From Histidinibacterium aquaticum (GTDB lineage Bacteria; Pseudomonadota; Alphaproteobacteria; Rhodobacterales; Rhodobacteraceae), in NCBI RefSeq assembly GCF_008710275.1, contig NZ_VYQE01000006.1, positions 1 to 64,000 of the forward strand: a stretch of 64,000 nucleotides of DNA. Reading direction: 5' to 3'. Numbering within the stretch: the first letter of the stretch is position 1; every line of letters starts with the position of its first letter. Under the pieces are notes generated by a model. The model was not told where the DNA came from. It ran no database searches and saw only the letters and a program-made list of their open reading frames with translations. The position numbers were made by a program, and so were the translations under genes. Shown here one piece after another: positions 51,904-60,387 of this stretch.

Positions 51904-52125
51904 ATGCACGCCTATACTCTTTCCTTCTTCGAGGGCCTTGCCGGCCTCGCCACCCGCCGCCCGAACCGCGCGCACAAGCGACGCGGCCAGGGGCACGGAC
52001 TCGTCCGCTGGTTCCGCCTCTGGCGCGATTACCGGCACCTCGACGAGCTTCCGGACTACCTGTTGAAGGACATCGGCCTCACCCGGGCCGATCTCTACGA
52101 GGACCGCCGTCGGTTCTTCCTCTGA
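51904..52125 (+). CDS. Small DUF1127 protein
   Basis: A 73-residue basic protein ending in the DUF1127 motif (LVRWFRLWRDYRHLDELPDYLLKDIGLTRADL). Small Arg-rich DUF1127 proteins are widespread in alphaproteobacteria and influence RNA turnover and phosphate or stress physiology. It follows the STAS gene closely and ends just before a strong convergent hairpin. Confidence 0.85.
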   Translation: MHAYTLSFFEGLAGLATRRPNRAHKRRGQGHGLVRWFRLWRDYRHLDELPDYLLKDIGLTRADLYEDRRRFFL

Positions 52126-52141
52126 CCTAGTGGTACGTCTC

Positions 52142-52168
52142 ACCCGGCCGCCATTTCGGCGGCCGGGT
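52142..52168. terminator. Bidirectional hairpin terminator candidate
   Basis: ACCCGGCCGCC (52142-52152), loop ATTTC, GGCGGCCGGGT (52158-52168): a perfect 11-base stem in the 48 bases between the convergent DUF1127 and TRAP permease genes. There is no T-run, so it is either factor-assisted or a 3' stabiliser. Confidence 0.6.
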
Positions 52169-52173
52169 CTCGG

Positions 52174-54528
52174 TCAATTGCCGATGAGTTGCGGCACGAT
52201 GGTGACCACGCCGGGGAAGAACCACAGCAGCGCGAGGCCCACGACTTGGATGCCCACGAAGGGGATCACGCCCCGGTAGATGTGGGCCGTCGTGACCTCG
52301 GGCGGCGCCACCCCGCGCAGGTAGAAGAGCGCGAAGCCGAAGGGCGGCGTCAGGAACGAGGTCTGCAGGTTCACTGCGATCATGATCGTCACCCACTTCG
52401 GATCGAAGGTGCCTCCGTAGATCACGGGGCCGACGATGGGCACGACGATGTAGATGATCTCCAGGAAGTCGAGCACGAAGCCGAGGATGAAGAGCACCAG
52501 CATCACGATCAGGAAGACCGTGAACTCGCTGTCGAAGCTGCGCAGGTAGGTCTGGATGTAGTGTTCACCGCCAAAGGAGATCACCACGAGGTTCAGCAGC
52601 TGCGAGCCGATGAGGATGGTGAAGACCATCGAGGTGACTTTGGCCGTCTCGCGCACGACGGGCGTCAGGATCCGGCCCGCGAAGAGCACCCAGCAGGCGT
52701 AGAGCAGCGAGAACATCGCGAAGAGGAACGAGGCGAAGGCCACCAGGTAGGCGATGATGTCCTCGAAGAGCACGTCTTCCTGCCCGATGCGCATGTCGAA
52801 GTTTATGCCCACCACGAGCATCAGGACCATCGCGAGCGTACCCCAGAGGATGATGGCCGGGCTACGGCCCTCCTCGCTGAGCTTGCGGTAGGCCGCCAGC
52901 ATGATCGCGCCGCCAGCGCCCAGCGCCGCGGCGGGCGTGGGGTTGGTGATGCCGCCGAGGATCGAGCCGAGCACGGCCACGATCAGGACGAGCGGCGGGA
53001 AGACCACGCGGATCAGGTCGTTCTGCCCGAGCCTCCGCGCGGCGTGCCGACAGGCCCAGAGCGCGACGAGGAGCGGCAGGATCAGGATGACCGTGGCCGT
53101 GCCCGGCGTCGTTGTGGGCGAGATGAAGGCCGCGTCGAAGAGCAGCATGACGGCCAGCGCCGCGCCCCCGACGATAAGCGGCATGGGCTCGGCCGAGGGC
53201 ATGATCCCGCGCGCGAGGATCAGGACGATGCCGAGGACGAGCGCGGTGATGGCGATGCCAGGACCGATGGGCGCGGCGTTCGCGAGGCGCTCCACGCGGA
53301 TCTCGGCCTGCTCCTCTTCGCTCAGTTCCCGGGCCTGCTGCACGCCGCCCGCGGCATCGATCTCGGCCTGTTCGGCGACCGCGGCGTCCCAGGCCTCCTG
53401 ACCGTGCAGCTCGATCATCGCCTCCTGGCAGGAGGGCGAGACGTTGGTGCGCAGCGAGGCGGTGTCACCGGCCTCGGAGTAGGAGCCGACGTTGATGTCC
53501 TGGCTGCCGATCAGTCCCGCCTGGAAACCGCCCACGGTGAGGGCGATCAGGAGGACCGGCAGGCCGAGGAACCACAGCAGGCCTTCGTTCCGGGTGATCG
53601 GCTCGGCGTTGGCGGCCTCGATCTGGACGGCCGGCGCCTTGGACGGATTGAACAGCGCGTAGCCGAAGGCATAGGCCGCGTAGAGGAAGGCCAGCAGGAT
53701 CCCCGGCAGCAGCGCCGCCTGGAAGAGCGTGCCGACAGAGACCACCGCGGGCTCGCCGAGGTAGGTCAGCGCGTCCGAGCAACCGGCGGCCTGGGCGCGG
53801 TCCTCCTGCGCGGTGGAATAGAGATCGCCCGCCAGCGTGCCGAGCAGCACGATCACGATGGAGGGCGGGATGATCTGCCCGAGCGTGCCTGAGGCGGAGA
53901 TGACGCCGGTCGCGAGTTGGGGCGAGTAGCCGGCGCGCAGCATCGTGGGCAGGCTGAGAAGGCCCATCGTCACCACGGTCGCGCCGACGATGCCGGTGGA
54001 GGCGGCGAGGAAGGCGCCCACGACGACGACCGACACGGCGAGACCGCCCGGCAGCGGGCCGAAGACGCGCGACATGGTGGTCAGCAGGTCGTCCGCGATC
54101 CGCGACCGCTCCAGCGTGATGCCCATGAGCACGAACATCAGCACCGCGAGCAGCGTCTCGATCGACTGGCCGGCCAGCACGCGCTCGTTGATGCGGTTGA
54201 CGATGAACGACAGGTTCCGGTCGAGTGCCGTTTCCCAGCCCAGTGGGAAGACGGACTCCCCCACGCGCGGCAGCTCGGGATATCGGAACATCGATATCTC
54301 GTCCGGTCGGAGCCCCTGTGCCGTCAGTTCACGGTAGGCCTCGGACGAGGTGTCGACGGCCTGGTGGATCAGCAGGCCGCTCTCGTCCAGCAGCGCGATG
54401 ATGGTGAAGGAGATCACCGCCGCCCCGCCGATGGCGAAGGCCACCGGGAAACCCGAGAGGATCCCGGCGAAGAGCGTCAGGAAGACGATGATCAGGCCGA
54501 TCTCGACCCCGTCCAGTCCGAATAGCAT
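52174..54528 (-). CDS. dctM: TRAP transporter large permease (DctM), extended form
   Basis: A 784-residue TRAP large membrane subunit. It has the expected core (GFPVAFAIGGAAVI near the start, GIVGATVVTMGLLSLP, SGTLGQIIPPSIVIVLLG, and FLTPPFGFALFYLRGVAP near the end). It is almost twice the usual ~430 residues. The extra material lies in the middle: two or three hydrophobic segments flanking a hydrophilic stretch of about 90 residues (around 340-430, DTASLRTNVSPSC...EEEQAEIRVE). Extended DctM subunits are known in some Rhodobacteraceae TRAP systems. It works with the small permease and binding protein encoded upstream. Confidence 0.85.
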   Translation of the reverse strand: MLFGLDGVEIGLIIVFLTLFAGILSGFPVAFAIGGAAVISFTIIALLDESGLLIHQAVDTSSEAYRELTAQGLRPDEISMFRYPELPRVGESVFPLGWETALDRNLSFIVNRINERVLAGQSIETLLAVLMFVLMGITLERSRIADDLLTTMSRVFGPLPGGLAVSVVVVGAFLAASTGIVGATVVTMGLLSLPTMLRAGYSPQLATGVISASGTLGQIIPPSIVIVLLGTLAGDLYSTAQEDRAQAAGCSDALTYLGEPAVVSVGTLFQAALLPGILLAFLYAAYAFGYALFNPSKAPAVQIEAANAEPITRNEGLLWFLGLPVLLIALTVGGFQAGLIGSQDINVGSYSEAGDTASLRTNVSPSCQEAMIELHGQEAWDAAVAEQAEIDAAGGVQQARELSEEEQAEIRVERLANAAPIGPGIAITALVLGIVLILARGIMPSAEPMPLIVGGAALAVMLLFDAAFISPTTTPGTATVILILPLLVALWACRHAARRLGQNDLIRVVFPPLVLIVAVLGSILGGITNPTPAAALGAGGAIMLAAYRKLSEEGRSPAIILWGTLAMVLMLVVGINFDMRIGQEDVLFEDIIAYLVAFASFLFAMFSLLYACWVLFAGRILTPVVRETAKVTSMVFTILIGSQLLNLVVISFGGEHYIQTYLRSFDSEFTVFLIVMLVLFILGFVLDFLEIIYIVVPIVGPVIYGGTFDPKWVTIMIAVNLQTSFLTPPFGFALFYLRGVAPPEVTTAHIYRGVIPFVGIQVVGLALLWFFPGVVTIVPQLIGN

Positions 54529-54564
54529 GTCTTACGTCCCTGTCCCCGGACCTGCGTCCTGTCG

Positions 54565-55476
54565 TCAGTGCTGCCGGACTTCGGCGAGCGAGTCGGAATC
54601 GAGATGGCGCCCGTAGCTCTCCGGCCCCTCGCGCCATTCGAGATACGAGCGATAGAAGAAGGCGACCGCCTGCAGCATCACCAGGAGGGTGAAGGCCAGC
54701 AGCAGCACCTTGAAGAGGAAGTAGGCGTTGAACCCGTTGGGGCTGAAGCCGATGGTCTCGACGTTCCAGCGCACCGCGCGGGCCTTCATCAGCAGCCGGT
54801 CCAGCCCTTCGGAGGCGGAGGGCGGCGGCGTGATCAGATGGCGCCAGAGGAAGTACCAGGAGTACATCCAGATCAGCACGGCCATGGGCAGCATGAAGAA
54901 GAGCGCGCCGAACATGTCGATGACGCGCTTCTTGCTCTCGGAGACCGCCGAGTAGACGAGGTCGACGCGGACGTGTCCGCCCTGCACGAAGGTGTAGGAG
55001 ACGCAGAGGCAGACGACCATGGCGTTGTAGAGCTTCAGCTCTTCCGACCACCAGGAGATGTCCTTGGAGAAGGCGGCCCCGAGGCCGAGGCTGATCTCGG
55101 CGGAGGCGAAGACGCGCTGCATGAAGATGATCAGGATCTGCTGCAGCACCATCAGCAGGCCGGCCCAGGCGAAGAAGCGGCCGACCCCGTTGGCGAAGCC
55201 CTCGAGCCCGCGAACGCAGGCCCACATGACCCGGTGCCGCCACATGCCCACGCCTGTCAGCACCAGGAAGGCCGTGAAGGCCACGAAGAAGAGTTCGACC
55301 GATCCGCCGTAGTAGACGAAGGTCATGATCGCCTCGGGGTTCGACCAGTCCAGCCAGGCGGCCGGATGGGTCAGCGCGTAGGCGAGGTTGTAGAAGGCCA
55401 TCACGATGTTGCCCGCGACCCAGAGGATCGCGTCGAACACGGCCCAGAGGCCCCCGTCGGCGGCTGTCTCGTCCAT
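54565..55476 (-). CDS. dctQ: TRAP transporter small permease (DctQ), long form
   Basis: A 303-residue TRAP small subunit, longer than the usual 160-200 residues. It carries extra N-terminal helices (residues about 10-80) before a DctQ-like region (FFAWAGLLMVLQQILIIFMQRVFASAEISLG, then FVQGGHVRVDLVYSAVSE). ATG 55476 is preferred to a TTG at 55482 because GAGGGG lies eight bases upstream. Length and pairing with the oversized DctM suggest the two extended subunits belong to one TRAP subgroup. Confidence 0.8.
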   Translation of the reverse strand: MDETAADGGLWAVFDAILWVAGNIVMAFYNLAYALTHPAAWLDWSNPEAIMTFVYYGGSVELFFVAFTAFLVLTGVGMWRHRVMWACVRGLEGFANGVGRFFAWAGLLMVLQQILIIFMQRVFASAEISLGLGAAFSKDISWWSEELKLYNAMVVCLCVSYTFVQGGHVRVDLVYSAVSESKKRVIDMFGALFFMLPMAVLIWMYSWYFLWRHLITPPPSASEGLDRLLMKARAVRWNVETIGFSPNGFNAYFLFKVLLLAFTLLVMLQAVAFFYRSYLEWREGPESYGRHLDSDSLAEVRQH

Positions 55477-55524
55477 TGGCAATGCCCCTCGTGGTCAGCA
55501 ACGCCGGTGTCCCGACCGGCGAAA

Positions 55525-55573
55525 GGCACCCCCGCCCCGGGGCGGAGGTGCCGGTCTCTCTCAGCCGAGAGAG
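55525..55573 (-). promoter_or_regulatory. Two hairpins after the TRAP binding-protein gene
   Basis: CTCTCTC/GAGAGAG (55556-55562 with 55567-55573) sits at the stop codon. The second, with one mismatch in 14 bases, is GGCACCCCCGCCCC/GGGGCGGAGGTGCC (55525-55538 with 55539-55552). Both lie in the gap before dctQ and probably raise binding-protein message relative to the permeases. Confidence 0.6.
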
Positions 55574-55574
55574 T

Positions 55575-56660
55575 TTACATGCCCATGATGCGGTTACGCT
55601 GCTGGGTGAAGGCACCCTCGGAGCGGCTGGACCAGTTGGCCGAGCTCTCGAGCGACTCCATGTAGCTGTCGTAGCAGCGCTTGTAGAGTTCGTCGCCCAT
55701 CGGCTCCTGGATGACTTCTTCGGCGGCGGAGCCGAAGGCGTCCCAGATCTCGTCGCCGAACTCGAGCACCTGCACGCCGCCGGACTGCAGGCGCTGCAGG
55801 GCGGCGGAGTTGTTCGCCATGAACAGCGACATGGTCCACAGGTTCGAGGCGCGCGAGGCGTTGTGGATGATCGACTGCTGCGCGGGCGTCAGGCTTTCGA
55901 AGGTGTCGAGGTTCATCGTGAGGTTCAGGTTCGGGCCCGGCTCGTGGAAACCGGCGGTGTAGTAGATCTTGGTGATCTCCTGGAAGCCCGCCTTCTCGTC
56001 GGCCCAGGGGCCGATCCACTCGGTGCCGTCGATCGCGCCGGAGGCCAGCGCCTGGTACACTTCGGCGCCGGGCAAATTCTGCACGGAGGCGCCGAGCTTG
56101 CCGAGCACCTGGCCGCCCTGCCCCGGCATGCGGAAGCGCAGGCCCTGGAAGTCCTCGGGGCTGTTCATCTCCTGGGCGAACCAGCCGCCGGACTGCGGGC
56201 CGGTGTTGCCGGCCGGGAAGGCCTTCAGGCCGAAGATGGAGTAGAGTTCGTCGGCCAGCTCGCTGCCGCCGTCATGGTAGTACCAGTTGTTGAATTCCTG
56301 GAACGTCATGCCGAAGGGGATCTGGCTGAAGAAGGACAGCGCGGGGTGCTGCCCGAGGAAGTAGTAGTCGACGCCGTGGTACATGTCGGCCTGGCCGGCG
56401 GAGACCGCGTCGAAGACCTCGAAAGCGCCCACGAGTTCGCCGGCAGCACGGAGATCGACGGTCAGCTGGCCGTCGGTCATCTCGGTGATCATGTCGGCGC
56501 AGTACTGGGCGCTGTCGTGCACACCGGCGAGGCCGCGGCCCCAGGTGGTCACGAGGGTCAGGGTGCGGTTGCCCTGCGCGTAGGCGGGTGCCGCAAGGCT
56601 CGAGGCCGCAGCGGCGGTGCCCCCGATGGCGCCCTTCGTCAGAAAGGAACGACGATCCAT
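55575..56660 (-). CDS. dctP: TRAP transporter substrate-binding protein (DctP family, TakP-like)
   Basis: A 361-residue periplasmic binding protein with a Tat-type signal (DRRSFLTKGAIGG...AYAQG). The mature sequence resembles TakP, the 2-oxoacid-binding TRAP protein of Rhodobacter sphaeroides. The parallels are GVDYYFLGQHPALSFFSQIPFG, AFPAGNTGPQSGGWF, the Arg-bearing QGLRFRMPG and the GAIDGTEWIGPWADEKAGF segment. A pyruvate- or lactate-like monocarboxylate is therefore the likely ligand. GGGAGGAC precedes the ATG. It is divergent from a two-component system that may sense the same compound. Confidence 0.85.
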   Translation of the reverse strand: MDRRSFLTKGAIGGTAAAASSLAAPAYAQGNRTLTLVTTWGRGLAGVHDSAQYCADMITEMTDGQLTVDLRAAGELVGAFEVFDAVSAGQADMYHGVDYYFLGQHPALSFFSQIPFGMTFQEFNNWYYHDGGSELADELYSIFGLKAFPAGNTGPQSGGWFAQEMNSPEDFQGLRFRMPGQGGQVLGKLGASVQNLPGAEVYQALASGAIDGTEWIGPWADEKAGFQEITKIYYTAGFHEPGPNLNLTMNLDTFESLTPAQQSIIHNASRASNLWTMSLFMANNSAALQRLQSGGVQVLEFGDEIWDAFGSAAEEVIQEPMGDELYKRCYDSYMESLESSANWSSRSEGAFTQQRNRIMGM

Positions 56661-56734
56661 GAGTAGTCCTCCCGTTTATGCCTGTCCCCTCCCCGGGCCC
56701 AGGCGGATCGTTGAAAGTGGAGAGACACTAACGA

Positions 56735-56749
56735 GGTCGCATTTCGACC
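56735..56749. promoter_or_regulatory. Inverted repeat GGTCG-N5-CGACC
   Basis: A perfect five-base dyad with a five-base spacer lies between the divergent TRAP operon and two-component operon. It is about 75 bases upstream of dctP, a suitable place for the NarL-type regulator encoded at 58293. Its role is inferred only from position. Confidence 0.35.
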
Positions 56750-56895
56750 GCTATACCCATCATTGCGTAGAACCCCGTCCGCCCGGCCCCGGGGCGTCGC
56801 CCGGAGCGTGCCACGGGGTCGCACGGGCCGGGACGTTGCGGCGCATCGGCAGCGCCGCTCTTTGATTCGCGCGCGGTTAAGCCTAACGATTCGTC

Positions 56896-58296
56896 ATGCT
56901 CCGCCGGTTGCGCCTGTCCTACGGAATGCAGCTTTTCCTGCTCGCCTCGCTGCCGCTCGTCATCGCGGTGGCGGGCATCACCGTGATCGTCGAACGGCAG
57001 AGCCGCGAGCTGGCCGAGCGCGAGATCGCCGCGCTGGAGGAACAGCTGATCGAGGCGAAGCGCGCGGAACTGCGCAACTACCTGTCGCTCGCGCGGACCG
57101 CGTTCCTCAACGAGTACGGCCGCGCCGCCCCCGACGACGCCCGCGCCAAGCGCGAGGTCACCCAGATCCTCTCCTCGATGATCTATGGACAGGACGGCTA
57201 CTTCTTCGTCTTCGACTACGAGGGCACCAACCTCGTCGCCCCCCGCCGCACCGAGCTGATCGAACGCAACTGGTCGGGGCTCACCGATCCGGAGGGCGTC
57301 CCCGTGACCGACGAGCTGGTCCGGCTCGCCCGTGCGGGCGGCGGCTACCACGAGTTCCTCTGGCCCAAGCCCTCGACCGGAGAGACCGCGCCGATGCTCG
57401 CCTACGTCAACGGCCTGCAGGACTGGCAGTGGGCCATCGGCACCGGCATCTTCATCGACGACGTGAAGGAACGCGTCGCCGCCACCCGCGCCGAGGTCGA
57501 GGCCCGGATCGGTCGCACGACGCTCTATATCCTGTTGCTGGCGATCGCGGCGCTGATCGGGGTCTTCAGCTGGGGCATGGCACTGAACATCCGCGAGCGG
57601 CGGCTGGCGGACGCCAAGCTCAAGGCGCTGACCCAGCGGGTCATCGACACCCAGGAAGAAGAGCGCGGGCGCGTGGCGCGGGAGCTGCACGACTCGATCA
57701 GCCAGATCCTCGTCTCGGTCCGCTACGCGCTCGAACTCGCCCGACGACGGGTGGTGAGCGGCGATGGTCGCGCGCCCGAAAGCCTCGACAAGGGGCTATC
57801 CGCCCTCGGCTCGGCGATCCAGGAAGTCCGGCGCATCAGCCGGGACCTGCGGCCCGGCGTGCTGGACGACCTCGGCCTCGGCCCCGCCCTGCAGACCCTG
57901 ACCGCCCAGTTCCAGGAGCGCACCGGCATCGAGGTCGATTTCCAGACGGTGGTATTCCGGAACCGGCTGGACGCGGAGTCCCGGATCGCGCTTTACCGCG
58001 TCGCGCAGGAAGCGCTGACGAACATCGAGCGGCATTCGGGAGCGACGCGGGTGACAATGAACCTCAAGGGCCACAGGTCCGGCGCGCAGCTGCGCATCGC
58101 CGACAACGGGTGCGGCCTGCCGCAGGGACGCAAGAGCGCGGGCCTCGGCCTGCGCAACATGTCGGAACGGATCGAACAACTCGACGGCACCCTCCGCATC
58201 GTCTCCTCCGACGAGGGAACGGTGATCGAGGCGCAGGTGCCGCTGACCCATCTACTCCCGCCCGAGGCGGGCGACGCGCGAAAGGAGACGGCATGA
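56896..58296 (+). CDS. Cache-domain sensor histidine kinase (HisKA_3, NarX/DegS type)
   Basis: A 466-residue kinase. It has a first membrane helix at about 13-35, a periplasmic single-cache domain to about 205 (YGQDGYFFVFDYEGTNLVAP, TDELVRLARAGGGYHEFLWPKP), and a second helix at about 210-232. The HisKA_3 dimerisation domain has the phospho-acceptor His265 in RVARELHDSISQ; the ATPase domain has N-box EALTNIERHS and G-box GLGLRNMSERIEQL. Cache kinases next to TRAP genes usually sense carboxylates. It overlaps the response regulator gene by four bases and is divergent from the TRAP operon. Confidence 0.85.
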   Translation: MLRRLRLSYGMQLFLLASLPLVIAVAGITVIVERQSRELAEREIAALEEQLIEAKRAELRNYLSLARTAFLNEYGRAAPDDARAKREVTQILSSMIYGQDGYFFVFDYEGTNLVAPRRTELIERNWSGLTDPEGVPVTDELVRLARAGGGYHEFLWPKPSTGETAPMLAYVNGLQDWQWAIGTGIFIDDVKERVAATRAEVEARIGRTTLYILLLAIAALIGVFSWGMALNIRERRLADAKLKALTQRVIDTQEEERGRVARELHDSISQILVSVRYALELARRRVVSGDGRAPESLDKGLSALGSAIQEVRRISRDLRPGVLDDLGLGPALQTLTAQFQERTGIEVDFQTVVFRNRLDAESRIALYRVAQEALTNIERHSGATRVTMNLKGHRSGAQLRIADNGCGLPQGRKSAGLGLRNMSERIEQLDGTLRIVSSDEGTVIEAQVPLTHLLPPEAGDARKETA

Positions 58297-58925
58297 CCAC
58301 TCGTGTCGTGATCGTGGACGACCATCCGATGGTGGCCGAGGGCCTCCAGTCCATCCTCGAGACCTACGACGACCTCGAGATCGCCGGCATCCTCACCTCC
58401 GGCCAGGAGGCGGTGGAGGCCGTGGAGCGGCTGGAGCCGGACGTCATGCTGCTGGACCTGAACATGCCCGGCATGGGCGGGCTCTCGGCCACCGAGATCA
58501 TCCTCGAGCGGCGGCCCGAGACCCGGGTGCTGATCCTCTCCATGCACGACTCGCCGGAGTACATCTCGACCGCGCTGCGCCACGGCGCGCGGGGCTACGT
58601 CCTGAAGGACGTGCCGGTGGACGAGGTGAAGACCGCGATCGACGCTGTGCTGTCGGGAGAGCAGTACCTCTGCACCGGCGCGCGCACCTCGCTCAGCCCC
58701 GGCACCGCCGACGGGCGCGAGCCGCTGACCGGGCGCGAGCAGACGATCCTGCTGCAGCTCGCCCAGGGCAAGAGCAACAAGGAGGTCGCGCTGGCCCTCG
58801 ATATCTCGGTGCGCACGGTTGAGACCCACCGCAAGAACATCCGCCGCAAGCTGGGCATCTCCTCGACCGCCGGTCTCACCCGCTACGCGATGGAGCATGG
58901 CGTCCTTCAGGGGACCGGTCACTAG
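58293..58925 (+). CDS. NarL/FixJ-type response regulator
   Basis: A 210-residue regulator with a receiver domain (acidic pair Asp9-Asp10, phosphorylation site Asp55 in MLLDLNMPG, Lys in YVLKDVP). A LuxR-type helix-turn-helix from about residue 145 reads LTGREQTILLQLAQGKSNKEVA and SVRTVETHRKNIRRKLG. It is the cognate partner of the upstream kinase and probably controls the divergent TRAP operon. Its last 50 bases overlap the 3' end of the convergent antiporter gene. Confidence 0.9.
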   Translation: MTTRVVIVDDHPMVAEGLQSILETYDDLEIAGILTSGQEAVEAVERLEPDVMLLDLNMPGMGGLSATEIILERRPETRVLILSMHDSPEYISTALRHGARGYVLKDVPVDEVKTAIDAVLSGEQYLCTGARTSLSPGTADGREPLTGREQTILLQLAQGKSNKEVALALDISVRTVETHRKNIRRKLGISSTAGLTRYAMEHGVLQGTGH

Positions 58926-60147
58926 CTTCCGCCGCACGGTCGTAGAGCCGCATTCCGAGACTCGCCGTCACGCCGTGAGCGACGACGGAGAGGGCCACCG
59001 CGAGGCTCGCGGCGTGCCAGAGCACCGCCTCGCCCGTCTCGGCCTTGGCGTGAAGCGCGTAGTAGATGGCGGCGACGCCCATCGGACCGAACCAGCCCAG
59101 GAAGACCGCGTCGCGGGCCCGCAGCCCTGCTCCGAGCACCGGCCCCAGCAGCGCCAATGTCGGCGGCCGGCGCAAGACCAGCACGAGCAGGCCGAAGCCC
59201 AGGCCCGCCCAGCCGAGCGAGACCCAGCCCGCCCAGGGCAGCATGGCGCCGAAGAGCACGAAGACCGGCAGGTTGAAGAGCTTCAGGATCGCTTCCTGCA
59301 CGTTCTCCTCCTCCAGCCGCTCCTGGCGCTCGACCGAGGCGTTGAAGGCCGCGCCCGCGGCGAAGGCGGCGAGGATGCCGTCCGAGCCGACGAGCTTGGC
59401 GCCCGCCAGCGCCACGAGCGACAGGGCGACGGTGAGGCTCAGCAACGAGTGCTCCTCGACCAGCCCGGCCTCGTCCGCGCGGCGCAGAGCGGTCCCGAGG
59501 GCGAGCCCCATCAGCGCGCCGAGCGCCACCGCGAGAATGACGCCGATCAGGACGACATCGACCAGCCACTCGCGCAAGGTTCCGCCGTCCCAGCCGCCGG
59601 TGATCGCCAGCAGCGGCAGCATCACCAGGAGGTAGCCCAGCCCGTCGTTGGCCCCGGACTCGAGCGAGAGCGTGGAGCGCAGCCGGTCCGGGAGCGAGTG
59701 CTCCGCGGCCGCCCCGTTGACGATGGAGGAGGCCGCGACCGGGTCGGTGGGCGTGACGATCGCGCCGAGGAGGAGAACGGAGGCGAGCGGCAGGCCGAGC
59801 GCCAGCCAGGCGGCGACCGAGGACAGGCCCCACATGGCGAGCATTCCGAAGCTCAGCAGGATGAGGACGGGACGTGCGAGCTTGCGCAGGTCCTCGGTCG
59901 GCGTGCGGATCGCGATGCCGGTGACGCTGACCGCGAGCGTGAACCGCGCCGCCTGCTTGAGTATTTCCTCGGGACGATGCCACGCGTCCACGTTGAGCCA
60001 GCCGAGCACCTCCGGTCCGGCCAGGAGCCCCATGAGGGTCGCGAGAAGCGGGATCGACAGGACGGATCGCTTGATCGGCCCCGAGAGCAGCCCCAGGACG
60101 ATGACGACGAGTCCACTGATGACGATGGCGCTGTGGATATGCTGCAT
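58876..60147 (-). CDS. Cation:proton antiporter (CPA1/NhaP-like)
   Basis: A 423-residue antiporter with about twelve helices. Conserved elements are GAIVTPTDPVAASSIV, the ion-binding LSLESGANDGLGYLL (Asn-Asp pair) and ARDAVFLGWFGPMGVAAIYY. These match the NhaP branch of Na+(K+)/H+ antiporters. The C-terminus is a short basic tail (RSPEGRHAPSRSG) that overlaps the end of the response regulator gene on the opposite strand. It stands as a single gene. Confidence 0.85.
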   Translation of the reverse strand: MQHIHSAIVISGLVVIVLGLLSGPIKRSVLSIPLLATLMGLLAGPEVLGWLNVDAWHRPEEILKQAARFTLAVSVTGIAIRTPTEDLRKLARPVLILLSFGMLAMWGLSSVAAWLALGLPLASVLLLGAIVTPTDPVAASSIVNGAAAEHSLPDRLRSTLSLESGANDGLGYLLVMLPLLAITGGWDGGTLREWLVDVVLIGVILAVALGALMGLALGTALRRADEAGLVEEHSLLSLTVALSLVALAGAKLVGSDGILAAFAAGAAFNASVERQERLEEENVQEAILKLFNLPVFVLFGAMLPWAGWVSLGWAGLGFGLLVLVLRRPPTLALLGPVLGAGLRARDAVFLGWFGPMGVAAIYYALHAKAETGEAVLWHAASLAVALSVVAHGVTASLGMRLYDRAAEASDRSPEGRHAPSRSG

Positions 60148-60287
60148 GGCAGGTCTCCCGCCCGGTCAAATCGGTGAGAGCGGGACGGGTTCCCTGCGCG
60201 GCACCTTCCCTTCGCGCAGCCCTCACGATCTCTTGAAATATTCTTGCGCGGGACGCAGGGCCCACGACATTTTCTCCACAACCCCCA

Positions 60288-60316
60288 TTGACCCTCCCGG
60301 CGGGGCGGTGCATAAG
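60288..60316 (+). promoter_or_regulatory. Promoter of the ilv leader and operon
   Basis: TTGACC (60288-60293), a 17-base spacer and CATAAG (60311-60316) form a good sigma70-type promoter. The expected start near 60323 lies 17 bases before the leader-peptide ATG. Confidence 0.55.
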
Positions 60317-60339
60317 GCCCGGGCGTACGGAGAAAGAGC

Positions 60340-60387
60340 ATGATGACCCTTCTCGTAGTAATTGGATCGAGGCGCATGGGCCGGTAA
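60340..60387 (+). CDS. ilv leader peptide (branched-chain attenuation)
   Basis: A 15-residue frame, MMTLLVVIGSRRMGR, preceded by GGAG seven bases upstream. Leu-Leu-Val-Val-Ile in a row (codons 4-8) are exactly the end products of the pathway encoded downstream. Ribosome stalling there when charged tRNAs are scarce would leave 60371-60380 free to form the antiterminator. Its stop codon is placed so that a terminating ribosome covers that same arm. Confidence 0.85.
   Translation: MMTLLVVIGSRRMGR

Noticed and set aside
52189-53892. Plus-strand frame opposite the TRAP large permease
   Set aside because: It is a His/Asp/Arg-rich shadow of membrane-protein codons, not a gene.
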